A DNA stretch of 64,000 bases from Bacillus sp. T33-2. GTDB lineage: Bacteria; Bacillota; Bacilli; Bacillales; Cytobacillaceae. Each line of letters begins with the position of its first letter. The stretch's first letter is position 1. The notes under the pieces were generated by a model. The model did not search any database. It had not been told where the DNA came from and worked only from the letters and a program-made list of their open reading frames with translations. Of the stretch, positions 52,766 to 61,629 are shown in pieces. The position numbers and the translations under genes are program-made. The stretch covers positions 1 through 64,000 of the forward strand of contig NZ_PGVB01000016.1 of NCBI RefSeq assembly GCF_002860205.1, read 5' to 3'.

Positions 52766-54163
52766 ATGACAGAAATTACATACAAAGGAAGTTTCCCTGA
52801 CATTAAAGATATTAAACATATCGGTTTTGCCATGATGTACTCAACTGACCTAATTTCCAGTCATTCTGCAAATGGAACATTTACGTATGTTTCTCCTGCT
52901 TGTCTTTCCTTATTGGGTTATCCGTCATCTGAATTGGCGGGAAGGAGAATGAATGAATTTTGCCATCCGTTGGATAGGGAAAATGTAAAAGCCTTTTTTT
53001 CTTCAGCTTTCCCAGCAAGCATTTTTTTCCGCTTTAAAAGGAAAGAAGGAGACTATGTTTGGCTGGAGAGCTCGGGTTCTAAAACAATGGATAATCAGGA
53101 AGTCGTTTTAATCTCCAGGGATATCACTCAACGCATTATAAAAGAAGAAAAAATTATGCAAAATCAGAAAAGGGACCGTTTATTCCTGGAGCATTCCAAA
53201 GATACAATGGGAATCATCACCCAGGGAGGAATCTGGACATACATTAATAACTGGGGAAAGAAGCTGTTAGGTGCAAGCAGTTTTGGGGAAATCGTCGGAA
53301 CGTCACTATACGAGTATGCTGATTCTGACTTTCATCCTGAACTTAAGAAGTATTTAAGTTCTTCAAAATGTGTCGAGTTTGAAATGAGTTTTTATAGAAA
53401 GGATCAAGAAATTAAAAAAGGCGACGTCCAGTTGATTCCCACTGAATTCAACAACAGGCCTGTGATTTTGATTATGATTAGGGACATTACAGAACACAAA
53501 AAGACTGAAGAACAGTTGGAAGTCGCTGAAAAGCTGTCTGTCATGGGACAAATGGCAGCCGGAATCGCCCATGAAATTCGCAATCCCCTAACGGCCATTA
53601 AAGGGTTTACCCAGCTGCAGAAAGAGGCGGAAGATAAGTACGCGGAAATCATTCTCGAAGAATTGAGCCGAATTGAATCCTTCGTCAGTGACTTGCTAGT
53701 ACTGGCTAAGCCACAGGATTTTCATTTGACCCACACGAATCTTACATCTTTGATCAAGGAGACTGTTACTTTTGTAAGCCCGCAGGCCATCATGCACGAT
53801 GTCGTGATTGATTACGAACATCAGGATCCGATTTACATTGATTGTGATCAGGACAAAATAAAACAGGTTCTGCTCAATATTATTCAGAATTCCATTGAAG
53901 CAATGGAAAAAGGCGGAATTATTAACGTGGTTCTCCTGGAGGAAAATAGGTGCGCTGTCATCAAAGTCATCGACCAAGGAATAGGCATCCCTGCAGATCG
54001 GATCAAAAAGTTGGGGGAACCCTTTTATAGTACGAAAGAAAAGGGAACCGGACTAGGATTGATGATCAGTCAGAAAATCATTAAAAATCACAGCGGAACA
54101 ATAGAATTTTCCAGCAGGGTAAACGAGGGAACAACCGTGACAATCACTTTACCTGTTGCCTAG
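52766..54163 (+). CDS. PAS-domain sensor histidine kinase (sporulation-kinase type)
   Basis: This 465-residue soluble kinase has PAS 1 at about 20-125 (FTYVSPACLSLLGYPSSELAGRRM), PAS 2 at about 140-245, a HisKA domain with phospho-acceptor His in MAAGIAHEIRNPLTAIKGF (about residue 272), and HATPase_c (NIIQNSIEAMEKGG, DQGIGIP, GTGLGLMIS). No membrane segment, like KinA/KinE. No response regulator is adjacent, as expected of phosphorelay kinases acting on Spo0F. AAGGAG lies upstream of the ATG. A hairpin repeat (54165-54191) follows at once. Confidence 0.85.
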   Translation: MTEITYKGSFPDIKDIKHIGFAMMYSTDLISSHSANGTFTYVSPACLSLLGYPSSELAGRRMNEFCHPLDRENVKAFFSSAFPASIFFRFKRKEGDYVWLESSGSKTMDNQEVVLISRDITQRIIKEEKIMQNQKRDRLFLEHSKDTMGIITQGGIWTYINNWGKKLLGASSFGEIVGTSLYEYADSDFHPELKKYLSSSKCVEFEMSFYRKDQEIKKGDVQLIPTEFNNRPVILIMIRDITEHKKTEEQLEVAEKLSVMGQMAAGIAHEIRNPLTAIKGFTQLQKEAEDKYAEIILEELSRIESFVSDLLVLAKPQDFHLTHTNLTSLIKETVTFVSPQAIMHDVVIDYEHQDPIYIDCDQDKIKQVLLNIIQNSIEAMEKGGIINVVLLEENRCAVIKVIDQGIGIPADRIKKLGEPFYSTKEKGTGLGLMISQKIIKNHSGTIEFSSRVNEGTTVTITLPVA

Positions 54164-54164
54164 G

Positions 54165-54191
54165 GAAGCATGGGGACGGCTCTGGTGCTTC
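54165..54191. repeat. GGGGACGGTTC dispersed repeat (copy C)
   Basis: GAAGCATGGGGACGGCTCTGG then TGCTTC, 3 bp after the kinase stop; may act as its terminator-like hairpin. Confidence 0.75.
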
Positions 54192-54348
54192 ATGCATGCT
54201 ATTGGGGAAGAGGCAAGAAATTACCGCGAACAATCCTTTGTCCAATTTGACAGGAGAAAGGGTTAAACGAACATTTTCGGTCGCCAAGAATGTATCTTTA
54301 CAGGGGTAAATTGGCTATTTAAGAAGGAAGTTGGAGCGGATTGATAAA

Positions 54349-54386
54349 ATAAAAAACGAGCTGCTAATTCATGCTCGTTTCCAACA
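54349..54386 (-). terminator. Terminator after YvrJ copy 1
   Basis: On the minus strand AACGAGC...GCTCGTT then T6. Confidence 0.75.
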
Positions 54387-54416
54387 TTTGTTTCATGGGA
54401 TACCCAAGTCAAATAA

Positions 54417-54560
54417 TCAAGCTCTTTCCTTCATCCGCTCAGGTAGGTTCTGAATCGACTGGACCACATTATCGAGCTTTGCTTCGATTCGATGCAGCAG
54501 GTACAATGTGACGACGATCGGAAATCCGACATCACTAATCAATGGGATGAGCTGTTCCAT
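54417..54560 (-). CDS. yvrJ: YvrJ-family small membrane protein, copy 1
   Basis: This 47-residue protein starts MEQLIPLISDVGFPIVVTLY and has one membrane helix followed by a charged amphipathic tail. It matches the YvrJ family (PF12841), of unknown role. It is the last gene of the DUF1659/DUF2922/YvrJ cassette. A hairpin at 54612-54641 sits between it and DUF2922. Confidence 0.8.
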   Translation of the reverse strand: MEQLIPLISDVGFPIVVTLYLLHRIEAKLDNVVQSIQNLPERMKERA

Positions 54561-54611
54561 TTTTGACTTCCTCCTTCTTATCATCATTCAATCCAAGTGA
54601 TTTTCATCAAA

Positions 54612-54642
54612 GGCCGGTTTCCACTGGAAACCGGCCTCTTAT
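54612..54642 (-). terminator. Attenuator hairpin within cassette, copy 1
   Basis: AGGCCGGTTTCC pairs with GGAAACCGGCCT between the DUF2922 and YvrJ genes. No long T-tract, so partial readthrough is likely. Confidence 0.65.
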
Positions 54643-54645
54643 AGG

Positions 54646-54864
54646 TTACACTAGCTCATATTCGGTGACATTGCGCTCGACTACTCGTGCTTTGCCGACA
54701 GCAGCAAGGTTTCCATTGGTGGAGGAAAATGCGTTGCTGGCAATGATTTGTTCCATTGCAAGCTTGACAACCGCAGGGTCAATCGGCTCTTTAGGGCTGT
54801 CCACCGTCAAACGGGCTGGTTTACCAAGATCAGTGACAAAATTCAATTCCAATACTCTGGCCAT
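54646..54864 (-). CDS. DUF2922 protein, copy 1
   Basis: This 72-residue protein (MARVLELNFVTDLGKPARLT ... NVTEYELV) matches DUF2922. The ATG at 54864 has GGAGGTGAATCAG upstream; a GTG three codons earlier overlaps that site. Function unknown. It is near-identical to the copy at 60687-60905. Confidence 0.85.
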   Translation of the reverse strand: MARVLELNFVTDLGKPARLTVDSPKEPIDPAVVKLAMEQIIASNAFSSTNGNLAAVGKARVVERNVTEYELV

Positions 54865-54898
54865 CTGATTCACCTCCTCTCTATCTACTAAAAATCAA

Positions 54899-55114
54899 TT
54901 AAATAATATCTGAGCTGTCCGTACGTTCAACCGTGCTGATTGGATAAGCACTGAGTGTGCCCAGGGCCGAGGCTGCCTGAGCCAGCTGGTCCGCTGTTGC
55001 CGTCTTTTTGACGTTTGCGTACGATTTGCTTTTGAAAATCGGTTCCCCTTTCTCATTCATCCCCGTTTCAAAAACAAGTGTCAATCTTGAATCCTTCAAC
55101 ATTGCCTGTGCCAT
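54899..55114 (-). CDS. DUF1659 protein, copy 1
   Basis: This 71-residue protein (MAQAMLKDSRLTLVFETGMN ... SSDII) matches DUF1659. AGGAGGTGAGGGAC precedes the ATG. It differs from copy 2 by Thr/Met near the end (VERTDSS, VERMDSS). Confidence 0.85.
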   Translation of the reverse strand: MAQAMLKDSRLTLVFETGMNEKGEPIFKSKSYANVKKTATADQLAQAASALGTLSAYPISTVERTDSSDII

Positions 55115-55174
55115 TGTCCCTCACCTCCTTTCACCCTTTATATATGGAAAAATGGGAGAAAAGGACATGCTGCA

Positions 55175-55201
55175 GAAGCATGGGGGCGGTTCTTCTGCTT
55201 C
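55175..55201. repeat. GGGGACGGTTC dispersed repeat (copy D)
   Basis: GAAGCATGGGGGCGGTTCTT then TGCTTC, upstream of the first cassette, in the gap before the coiled-coil protein gene. Confidence 0.75.
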
Positions 55202-55468
55202 CATGTTAAAAGTTTTTGGAGTCTATCCATCATTTAAGAAACATAGGAACCTTGAAAAACCAAAGGATTTTTGTTTTCTAAACTGTTGAATACATTAGGT
55301 ATGTTCAATTTGAGAAGCGAAATGCAAAATTGTTTTCGTTATGGACATGCAACTTACTGTACCAACCGGTATAATATGCGGGAATTTTTATATAAATAAA
55401 AGGAAAATTTCTAGGAAAAAATATTATGCTTAAGATATATATATCTATTAATAAAGGGGTGAATCAAT

Positions 55469-56149
55469 GTGGAATTGGATAAGGTGGAAGTGAAGAGCAA
55501 GTTTAAGAGCAAGGGATTTTGGTTAACAGTCGTGGCGGCTTTGGTGTTTGGCATTATTTTTTATAGTATTGGTGTATCGAGTGCTAAAGTGACATTGGAA
55601 GAGAAAAAAGTGGATTATAACCAATTGGTTAAAGCAATAGAGGGGAAAGAAGGATCACTGGCATCCATTAAGGAGGATATCAGGCAGGCGGAATCAGACC
55701 TGACAGCGGTTCAAGGAGAGATTAAAGAGCAGGAATCAGCGTACGCCGAGGCGAAAAAGGTAATAGAGAATAGGTCGGCCCTGGAGGCGGAGGTTGCTAA
55801 AATACAGTCGGATCTAGGAGCAAAACAAACTGAGATTCAAAACCTGGAAAATACGATTGAATCCAAAAAAGGGGAACTGGCGGGCATCGAAGGCCAAATC
55901 CGGGAGAAAAAAGAGGCACCGAAGCAGCTTCCCGCCGGGCATTTTGTAGTCGGGCGTGATATTGCTGAGGGTAGATACAAGGTCGTCCCGGTCGGCGAAG
56001 GTAGCAACTTTGTTGTTTACTCGGCCGGTGGAGAATTGAAGGTAAACACAATTCTTGGTTCATGGGGTGTAAAAGAGTACGTGTTTTTTGCCAGTGAAGG
56101 AGATGAAATTCAGAGCGAAGCGCCAACACGGTTTGTTCCGGTGGAGTGA
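55469..56149 (+). CDS. Membrane-anchored coiled-coil protein with C-terminal beta domain
   Basis: This 226-residue protein has one membrane helix at about 18-38, then an extracytoplasmic coiled coil at about 40-150 (heptad-rich ESDLTAVQGEIKEQESAYAE) and a compact beta-rich domain (FVVGRDIAEGRYKVVPVGEG ... VPVE). GTG start with GGGGTGA upstream. Family not recognised; the architecture resembles surface spacer proteins. Single gene. Confidence 0.6.
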   Translation: MELDKVEVKSKFKSKGFWLTVVAALVFGIIFYSIGVSSAKVTLEEKKVDYNQLVKAIEGKEGSLASIKEDIRQAESDLTAVQGEIKEQESAYAEAKKVIENRSALEAEVAKIQSDLGAKQTEIQNLENTIESKKGELAGIEGQIREKKEAPKQLPAGHFVVGRDIAEGRYKVVPVGEGSNFVVYSAGGELKVNTILGSWGVKEYVFFASEGDEIQSEAPTRFVPVE

Positions 56150-56164
56150 GGAGAAGCATGAGGA

Positions 56165-56191
56165 GAAGCATGGGGACGGTTCTCATGCTTC
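56165..56191. repeat. GGGGACGGTTC dispersed repeat (copy E)
   Basis: GAAGCATGGGGACGGTTCTC then ATGCTTC, just past the coiled-coil gene; a partial copy lies at 56382-56403. Confidence 0.8.
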
Positions 56192-56289
56192 TTTCTTTTG
56201 CCCAATTATTGTAGTTAAAAAATCACAGGGATGTTGAAGATTGCACAAGGAAAGTGCCTGTATAAGTGTCATTGGAACAAAATCTAAGA

Positions 56290-56330
56290 AAAGTAAACAA
56301 CAATCGGCCTGTCATAATGACAGGCCGAAA
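56290..56330. terminator. Perfect hairpin
   Basis: CGGCCTGTCAT pairs with ATGACAGGCCG with almost no loop. It lies between the coiled-coil gene and the convergent YjdJ-like gene. Confidence 0.55.
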
Positions 56331-56508
56331 GAAACATGGGTATAGACGATTCAAATTATTTTATCATAGTCTTATGGATACAGAAGAACCGTCCCTTTGC
56401 TTTTCGATTTGAAATTTGAAAATAGATTATTAGAGCAGTTACTATAGACAGCAAACCACAAACTGAGAAAAGAGGGAACAGTATATGGCCACCGACTGTT
56501 GGAGAATT

Positions 56509-56862
56509 TTATGTAAAATAACTGAATGAAAATAATCCTCCGCCCAAAAAGAATAGATAGCAGGCAAACAATTTTTTCACTTGTTTAAAGACATAGTATC
56601 CAATAAGAATCAACAAATATAAGCTGCTCAAAACCATAATAACGGGGTAAGCGGGTTGAAATTTAGCAGCATAGACAAAGTAATCCAGTTGTGATATGTC
56701 ACTAGATTTATTCACTTCACCATACAATAGCTCTGTAAAAGGTGTGGAATATTCCCATTCCAAAGAATTATCCAATATTGCACTCCCTTCATACAAAGCA
56801 AAAGCAGTAGAAAACAAAAGCAAAAAAGAGGAAGCACCGAATTGAATTATAAAACGCAGCAT
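56509..56862 (-). CDS. yjdJ: DUF4306 membrane protein (YjdJ-like)
   Basis: This 117-residue protein has three membrane segments and the motif STAFALYEGSAILDNSLEWEYSTPFT, followed by DISQLDYFVYAAKFQPAYPVIM. It matches the DUF4306/YjdJ family of Bacillus, function unknown. Confidence 0.78.
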   Translation of the reverse strand: MLRFIIQFGASSFLLLFSTAFALYEGSAILDNSLEWEYSTPFTELLYGEVNKSSDISQLDYFVYAAKFQPAYPVIMVLSSLYLLILIGYYVFKQVKKLFACYLFFLGGGLFSFSYFT

Positions 56863-57318
56863 ATTAAATGCCCTCCAGCATCATCAATGAATACATATAT
56901 TATATTTGGATTGTTTGCCCTTGATGCTCCTCTAACGTTCAACAATAATGCCTGGTTAAATAGGGCTGCTTCTGCTCGAATTGGTACTCGGTTGGTCGGG
57001 TGCGTTTGATTCCTTCACCTATACTCCGACAATGAAGAGTGCTGAAAAGAAAAAACACAATTGTTTTACTATTCATACCCCAATTCTCCCTAAACAAATT
57101 TCCTTTCGATGACTAGACGCAGTATTAGTATATTCAGTTTCCGTTTCGTAAAATTTCTTTAGAGCGATTGAAATAGAGGGGATCCTTTTTTAAGAATCAT
57201 AGTAAAGAAATTCTATTACATAATGAAAGAAAATGAATTATTTGAGCTAGAAGTGAAACCAGATGATCGTTTCATTTCGTTAAATATATGTAACAACTTG
57301 AACAGGGAGGTCCCACCT
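56863..57318. other. Intergenic leader of the sigma/anti-sigma operon
   Basis: About 450 bp. No gene supported; an ATG at 57223 is in frame with the sigma gene but lacks a ribosome binding site. Confidence 0.45.
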
Positions 57319-57897
57319 TTGAAGAATGAACAGGAATTGATACAAAAAATAAGGGAAGGTGATAAAGAAGCATTTAGTATTCTTGTTAAGCACCTGCTAC
57401 CCTCTGCTTATAAAACAGCCTTTCTTATACTGAAGTCAAAAGAACATGCAGAGGATGCTCTGCAAAATGCTCTTGAAGGCGCTTATATCAGTATTATGAA
57501 AAATAAAGATTTGACAAATTTTAAGGCATGGTTTTACAGCATCGTCTATTCACGCTCAATAGATATCTATCGCAAGAATAATCGCGTTTCACATATTGAT
57601 TTTGATGCTAATACGGAAGCCCAGAGCAAAAAAATCTCAAACTCTGCTCAACAGGTTGCGATCCAAAAAGAAACAAAACAAGAAATGCTTGCGTATATCT
57701 TGAAACTAAAAAAGGAACAGAGTGTGCCCCTTTTTCTTCATTTTTATGAAGATATGTCCGTGAAGGAAATCTCTCTCATTCTCAATGAAAATGCGAACAC
57801 TATAAAAACGCGCATGAAAAGAGGAAAACAAAAGCTTGGAGAAATCATGGCCGAATCTAATAGCTTTTTACAGGAGGTAAAGACGAATGGGATATAA
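57319..57897 (+). CDS. ECF-type RNA polymerase sigma factor
   Basis: This 192-residue protein has region 2 (AYKTAFLILKSKEHAEDALQ ... FKAWFYSIVYSRSIDIYRK) and region 4 (LKKEQSVPLFLHFYEDMSVKEISLILNENANTIKTRMKRGKQKL). The TTG at 57319 has GGGAGG upstream; the ATG at 57223 would add 32 residues without a site. It overlaps the next gene, the putative anti-sigma factor, by 11 bp. Confidence 0.8.
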   Translation: MKNEQELIQKIREGDKEAFSILVKHLLPSAYKTAFLILKSKEHAEDALQNALEGAYISIMKNKDLTNFKAWFYSIVYSRSIDIYRKNNRVSHIDFDANTEAQSKKISNSAQQVAIQKETKQEMLAYILKLKKEQSVPLFLHFYEDMSVKEISLILNENANTIKTRMKRGKQKLGEIMAESNSFLQEVKTNGI

Positions 57898-58993
57898 AAA
57901 ACAAGAGAATATCCAATCATTGGAACACTTGCAGGTTCCCCAATCTCTGGAGAAATTTATTGCAGAGCTGCCAGATCGATATGAAAATGGAAGCATTGAC
58001 AAAGAAATAGAAGAACAAATAGATAAAGAATGGAAAGTGTTTCGCAATGGGACGAGGAATAACAGAGTGATTTGGAAAAGGGTGGCTGCATTTTCTTTGT
58101 CCGCTGCAGCGGCGTTTGGCCTATTCATAGGATCCGCATTTGTATCACCTGCCATGGCACAAATCGTATCATCGATACCCTATTTAAATTTATTGTTTGA
58201 GTCCAAACCGCTGGGTGAAGAAATTAAAGACACCCTTGATCAAAACAACTATCAATATGGACAATTAGGTGTAAGTATTCGGGAAAAAGAGGTCTCAGTC
58301 GGGTTTGAGGGTCCAGTCGAATATTATAATGAAGTAAAATCACCGGTCGAAGACCTTATTAAAGATATATTGAAGTTAAGAAATAATGATGCATACACAG
58401 TGAAGGTGTTCCACCAACCGGATGAATCCAAAGATAATCAGGAGCTTGATTCAAAATTCGAGCAAGAAGCCCAGGCAGAGCAAGAAAAAATAACGGCGAC
58501 AGTTGGGGAAGTCCTAAAGCAATATGGATACGAACCAAATGGAGTAGGGGTGGGCGAAGGAATCATACACATTGATTACGTTCCCAACACAGAGAAAAGA
58601 TTGGATGAAATGAAGGCGCAAATTATACAAAATCTAAAACAAGAACACGGCAAAGATTTTAAGGTTAAATTTTATCTGTTTGATCCTGACCTGCAAGAAC
58701 GTGAAGGAAGATTATTGCCCCTTTTCCATACCATTACGGAAGGTTTGACGGCAAAGACTGAATATAAAGTGGATGGGGCAGGCTATTCAAATAAAAAAGA
58801 ACGTTTTTATATTGAAGTACGGACCACTATATCATCTTCCGACACCGATAAGGAAGAAGTCGCAGCGAAGATTGAAAAAACCATCCAGGACTTCCTTCAA
58901 TCAGAAGAAGCACAAAAAGCAATTAAAGACGATATATATGAAATCATTATTTTAAGCAAAGATCAAAAGACATTGAAGACTATTAAAAATTAG
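57887..58993 (+). CDS. DUF4030-type membrane protein, probable anti-sigma factor
   Basis: This 368-residue protein has a cytoplasmic N-terminal segment (about 1-65), one membrane helix (VAAFSLSAAAAFGLFIGSAF, about 68-90) and a long extracytoplasmic part with DUF4030-like repeats. GGAGGTAAAGACG precedes the ATG. The arrangement (sigma gene, overlap, single-pass protein with inside N terminus) is that of an anti-sigma factor. Signal unknown. Confidence 0.72.
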   Translation: MGYKKQENIQSLEHLQVPQSLEKFIAELPDRYENGSIDKEIEEQIDKEWKVFRNGTRNNRVIWKRVAAFSLSAAAAFGLFIGSAFVSPAMAQIVSSIPYLNLLFESKPLGEEIKDTLDQNNYQYGQLGVSIREKEVSVGFEGPVEYYNEVKSPVEDLIKDILKLRNNDAYTVKVFHQPDESKDNQELDSKFEQEAQAEQEKITATVGEVLKQYGYEPNGVGVGEGIIHIDYVPNTEKRLDEMKAQIIQNLKQEHGKDFKVKFYLFDPDLQEREGRLLPLFHTITEGLTAKTEYKVDGAGYSNKKERFYIEVRTTISSSDTDKEEVAAKIEKTIQDFLQSEEAQKAIKDDIYEIIILSKDQKTLKTIKN

Positions 58994-59008
58994 AAGCATG
59001 GGGACGGT
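58993..59008. repeat. Truncated GGGGACGGTTC repeat (left half)
   Basis: GAAGCATGGGGACGGT, interrupted by the left end of the IS3-family element. The right half is not found on the other side. Confidence 0.65.
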
Positions 59009-59147
59009 GAGCTATACCCCTTATAACGGACAGTTTAATAAAAAGTGCCTGGAGGCTAAAAAATGACTCCAGTATTGTGATATGCTCCCCTCATAGTAGA
59101 CAGAAAAAAGAAAGCACACTAACCTGTGTATTAGGAGGGGATTTTCT

Positions 59148-59443
59148 ATGGGTAAAATTATGAGAACGTTTGATATATCATTTAAAAAGAAGGCCGTTGA
59201 CCTGTACCTCAAAGGCGATATCAGTTACGAAGCGGTGGCTAATCAATTAGGCATTGATAAAAAACAGATTCGTCGCTGGGTTAATTATTTTGAAGCTGAA
59301 GGTTTACAGGTCCTTGAAGAGAAACGAGGAAAGCCAACGGTCCTGGTAAGGGGAGACCACGAACGCGCCCGGAGGAACCAGAAGAAAAAATTAAAAGGCT
59401 TGAAGCAGAAAATAAAATCCTAAAAAAGCTCTTAAAGATGTGA
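59148..59443 (+). pseudogene. IS3-family OrfA (helix-turn-helix), frameshifted at its 3' end
   Basis: The N-terminal helix-turn-helix (DISYEAVANQLGIDKKQIRRWV) is clear. The leucine-zipper end (EPEEKIKRLEAENKILKKLL) is in another frame from about 59375, one base out; the frame in phase with the start ends at 59423. The AAAAAAG at 59422-59428 is the usual place for -1 frameshifting into OrfB. OrfA itself looks damaged. Confidence 0.7.
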
Positions 59444-60333
59444 AAGGGGGAATGGAAGCAGTACCAGTAAACAGAAAGTTTGAGGTCATTTATGAAATGT
59501 CGGGCGGTAACTACCCTATCCAGTTATTATGCGTAATAGTTGGTGTATCAACGAGCGGCTATTATAAATGGGTAAAACGGCAGGCTTCATTTTCCGAGAA
59601 GCAGCTGGAGGACCAGAAGATAAAGGAAAAAATAATGGAGTGCCACGAAAAGCATAGGGGGATTTATGGGTACCGTCGCGTCAAAACGTGGCTTAAGAAA
59701 ACATATGGATTGGCCATTAATCATAAACGTATCCAACGGCTACGGGGTGAAATGGGCGTCACAGCGGTGATTCGCAAAAAGAAGCCCTATTATGGGAAGA
59801 AGGAAGCATACGTTATTTCAGACAACCACCTTAACCGGGATTTTAGGTCTTCAAAGCCTAATGAGAAATGGGTCACTGATATTACCTATCTGATTTTCAA
59901 TGGTCAGAAACTGTACTTATTTGCCATTAAAGACCTCTATAATAATGAAATTGTAGCTTACCACGTCAGCCGGAAGAACGACCTGAAATTGGTGATAGAC
60001 ACACTAAAGAAGGCAAAGAAAAAACGAAATGTAAAAGGGATCCTCCTGCACAGCGACCAGGGTTACCAATATACATCCCGCCAATATAACAACCTACTAC
60101 AAAAATATAAGATGAAAGCCAGTATGCCAAGGAAGGGAAACTGTTGGGATAACGCCTGTATGGAGAACTTCTTCAGCCATTTTAAATCAGAGTGTTTCCA
60201 TCTTTATTCTTTCCAAACAGCCGAAGAAGTTAAGGATGCCGTACGTAGATATATAGGTTTCTATAACCATCAGCGTTTCCAGGGAAAATTAAACAACCTG
60301 AGTCCATATGAATACAGAACTCAGGCTTCTTAA
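59440..60333 (+). CDS. IS3-family OrfB, DDE transposase
   Basis: This 297-residue integrase-fold (rve) protein has catalytic residues Asp in WVTDITYL, Asp in LHSDQGYQY and Glu in MENFFSHFKSE, all intact. The HTH_21 domain (ECHEKHRGIYGYRRV) precedes it. GTG start at 59440 overlaps the OrfA stop. Whether it is still mobile depends on the OrfA defect. Confidence 0.9.
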   Translation: MKGGMEAVPVNRKFEVIYEMSGGNYPIQLLCVIVGVSTSGYYKWVKRQASFSEKQLEDQKIKEKIMECHEKHRGIYGYRRVKTWLKKTYGLAINHKRIQRLRGEMGVTAVIRKKKPYYGKKEAYVISDNHLNRDFRSSKPNEKWVTDITYLIFNGQKLYLFAIKDLYNNEIVAYHVSRKNDLKLVIDTLKKAKKKRNVKGILLHSDQGYQYTSRQYNNLLQKYKMKASMPRKGNCWDNACMENFFSHFKSECFHLYSFQTAEEVKDAVRRYIGFYNHQRFQGKLNNLSPYEYRTQAS

Positions 60334-60459
60334 ATATGTTGTTTTATTACTGTCTACTTGACAGGGGTCACTTCATTGTACTGGGGTCATCTAAAAAACG
60401 AGCTGCTAATTCATGCTCGTTTCCAACATTTTGTTTCATGGGATACCCAAGTCAAATAA

Positions 60460-60603
60460 TCAAGCTCTTTCCTTCATCCGCTCAGGTAGGTTCTGAATCG
60501 ACTGGACCACATTGTCGAGCTTTGCTTCGATTCGATTCAGCAGGTACAATGTGACCACGATCGGAAATCCGACATCACTAATCAATGGGATGAGCTGGTC
60601 CAT
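60460..60603 (-). CDS. yvrJ: YvrJ-family small membrane protein, copy 2
   Basis: This 47-residue copy differs from copy 1 mainly at Glu2Asp and His23Asn. Same gene order and the same flanking hairpins as at 54.4 kb. Confidence 0.8.
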   Translation of the reverse strand: MDQLIPLISDVGFPIVVTLYLLNRIEAKLDNVVQSIQNLPERMKERA

Positions 60604-60686
60604 TTTCGATATCCTCCTTTTCTATCAATCATTCTGAGCGATATTTGTTAAAGGCCGGTTCCCCCTGGAAACCGGCCTCTTATCGC

Positions 60687-60905
60687 TTACACTAACTCAT
60701 ATTCGGTGACATTTCGCTCGACGACGCGTGCCTTGCCGACAGCAGCAAGGTTTCCATTGCTGGAGGAAAATGCGCTGCTGGCAATGATTTGTTCCATTGC
60801 AAGCTTGACAACCGCAGGGTCAATCGGCTCTTTAGGGCTATCCAACGTCAAACGGGCTGGTTTACCAAGATCAGTGACAAAATTCAATTCCAATACTCTG
60901 GCCAT
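60687..60905 (-). CDS. DUF2922 protein, copy 2
   Basis: This 72-residue near-duplicate of 54646-54864 (MARVLELNFVTDLGKPARLT) has changes such as Val/Leu after ARLT and IIASSAFSSSN for IIASNAFSSTN. The start at 60905 has GGAGGTGAATCAG. Confidence 0.85.
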   Translation of the reverse strand: MARVLELNFVTDLGKPARLTLDSPKEPIDPAVVKLAMEQIIASSAFSSSNGNLAAVGKARVVERNVTEYELV

Positions 60906-60940
60906 CTGATTCACCTCCTCTCTATCTTACTAAAAGTAAA

Positions 60941-61156
60941 TTAAATGATATCTGAGCTGTCCATACGTTCAACCGTGCTGATCGGATAAGCACTGAGTGT
61001 GCCCAGGGCCGAGGCTGCCTGAGCCAGCTGGTCCGCTGTTGCCGTCTTTTTGACGTTTGCGTACGATTTGCTTTTGAAAATCGGTTCCCCTTTCTCATTC
61101 ATCCCCGTTTCAAAAACAAGTGTCAATCTTGAATCCTTTAACATTGCCTGCGCCAT
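60941..61156 (-). CDS. DUF1659 protein, copy 2
   Basis: This 71-residue protein is identical to copy 1 except for one residue near the end. First gene of the duplicated cassette. Confidence 0.85.
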   Translation of the reverse strand: MAQAMLKDSRLTLVFETGMNEKGEPIFKSKSYANVKKTATADQLAQAASALGTLSAYPISTVERMDSSDII

Positions 61157-61209
61157 TGTCCCTCACCTCCTTTCACCCTTTATATATGGAAAAGTGAGAG
61201 AAAAGGACA

Positions 61210-61629
61210 GGAGGAATAAGCTTTTTAAAAATGGGGTTGGTACTCCCGATTCTTTCTATATATTTCATTACAGAAGCATAAGGACTGTTCTCCTGCTTCT
61301 TTTTGTTGTTGCCTCGAATAATTATCCGTGAAAAATAGTTGTAAGCTATACTACTTACTACAATTAGAACTCCACTTAATTACCCTAGGAGATTGCTCAA
61401 TAGCAGGATAATTCAATGGAAGCAAAAGACCTTCTGCCGCCATCGTAACGAGATTTTTATTTTTAGTTGACGTTAAAAGTGGGATAATCGGCCTGTTAAT
61501 GAGGAACAACTGAGAGAAGTATCCTACTATTCAAAAAAATTTATATTTTACTAATTTATTTGTGTACAAATAAGTATTCATAATGGTATTCTTTAGTTGT
61601 AGAAAATGTTGGAAAAAGGAGGATCATAA
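61210..61629. other. Intergenic, with dispersed repeat
   Basis: Contains a diverged GGGGACGGTTC-type repeat at 61273-61299 (GAAGCA...GACTGTTCTCC...TGCTTC). No gene supported. Confidence 0.5.

Larger units (their letters stand above)
59008..60370. mobile_element. IS3-family insertion sequence
   Basis: Left end TGAGCTATACCCCTTATAAC, right end (inverted) TGACCCCTGTCAAGTAGACA; both run into GACAGT...AATAAAA. It encodes OrfA and OrfB. The right boundary could extend to about 60390, where a second AC/GGGGTCA motif occurs. Confidence 0.7.

Noticed and set aside
59148-60333. Intact, programmed-frameshift transposase
   Set aside because: The usual -1 slip site exists, but the OrfA end is already out of frame about 50 bases earlier, so an indel is more likely.
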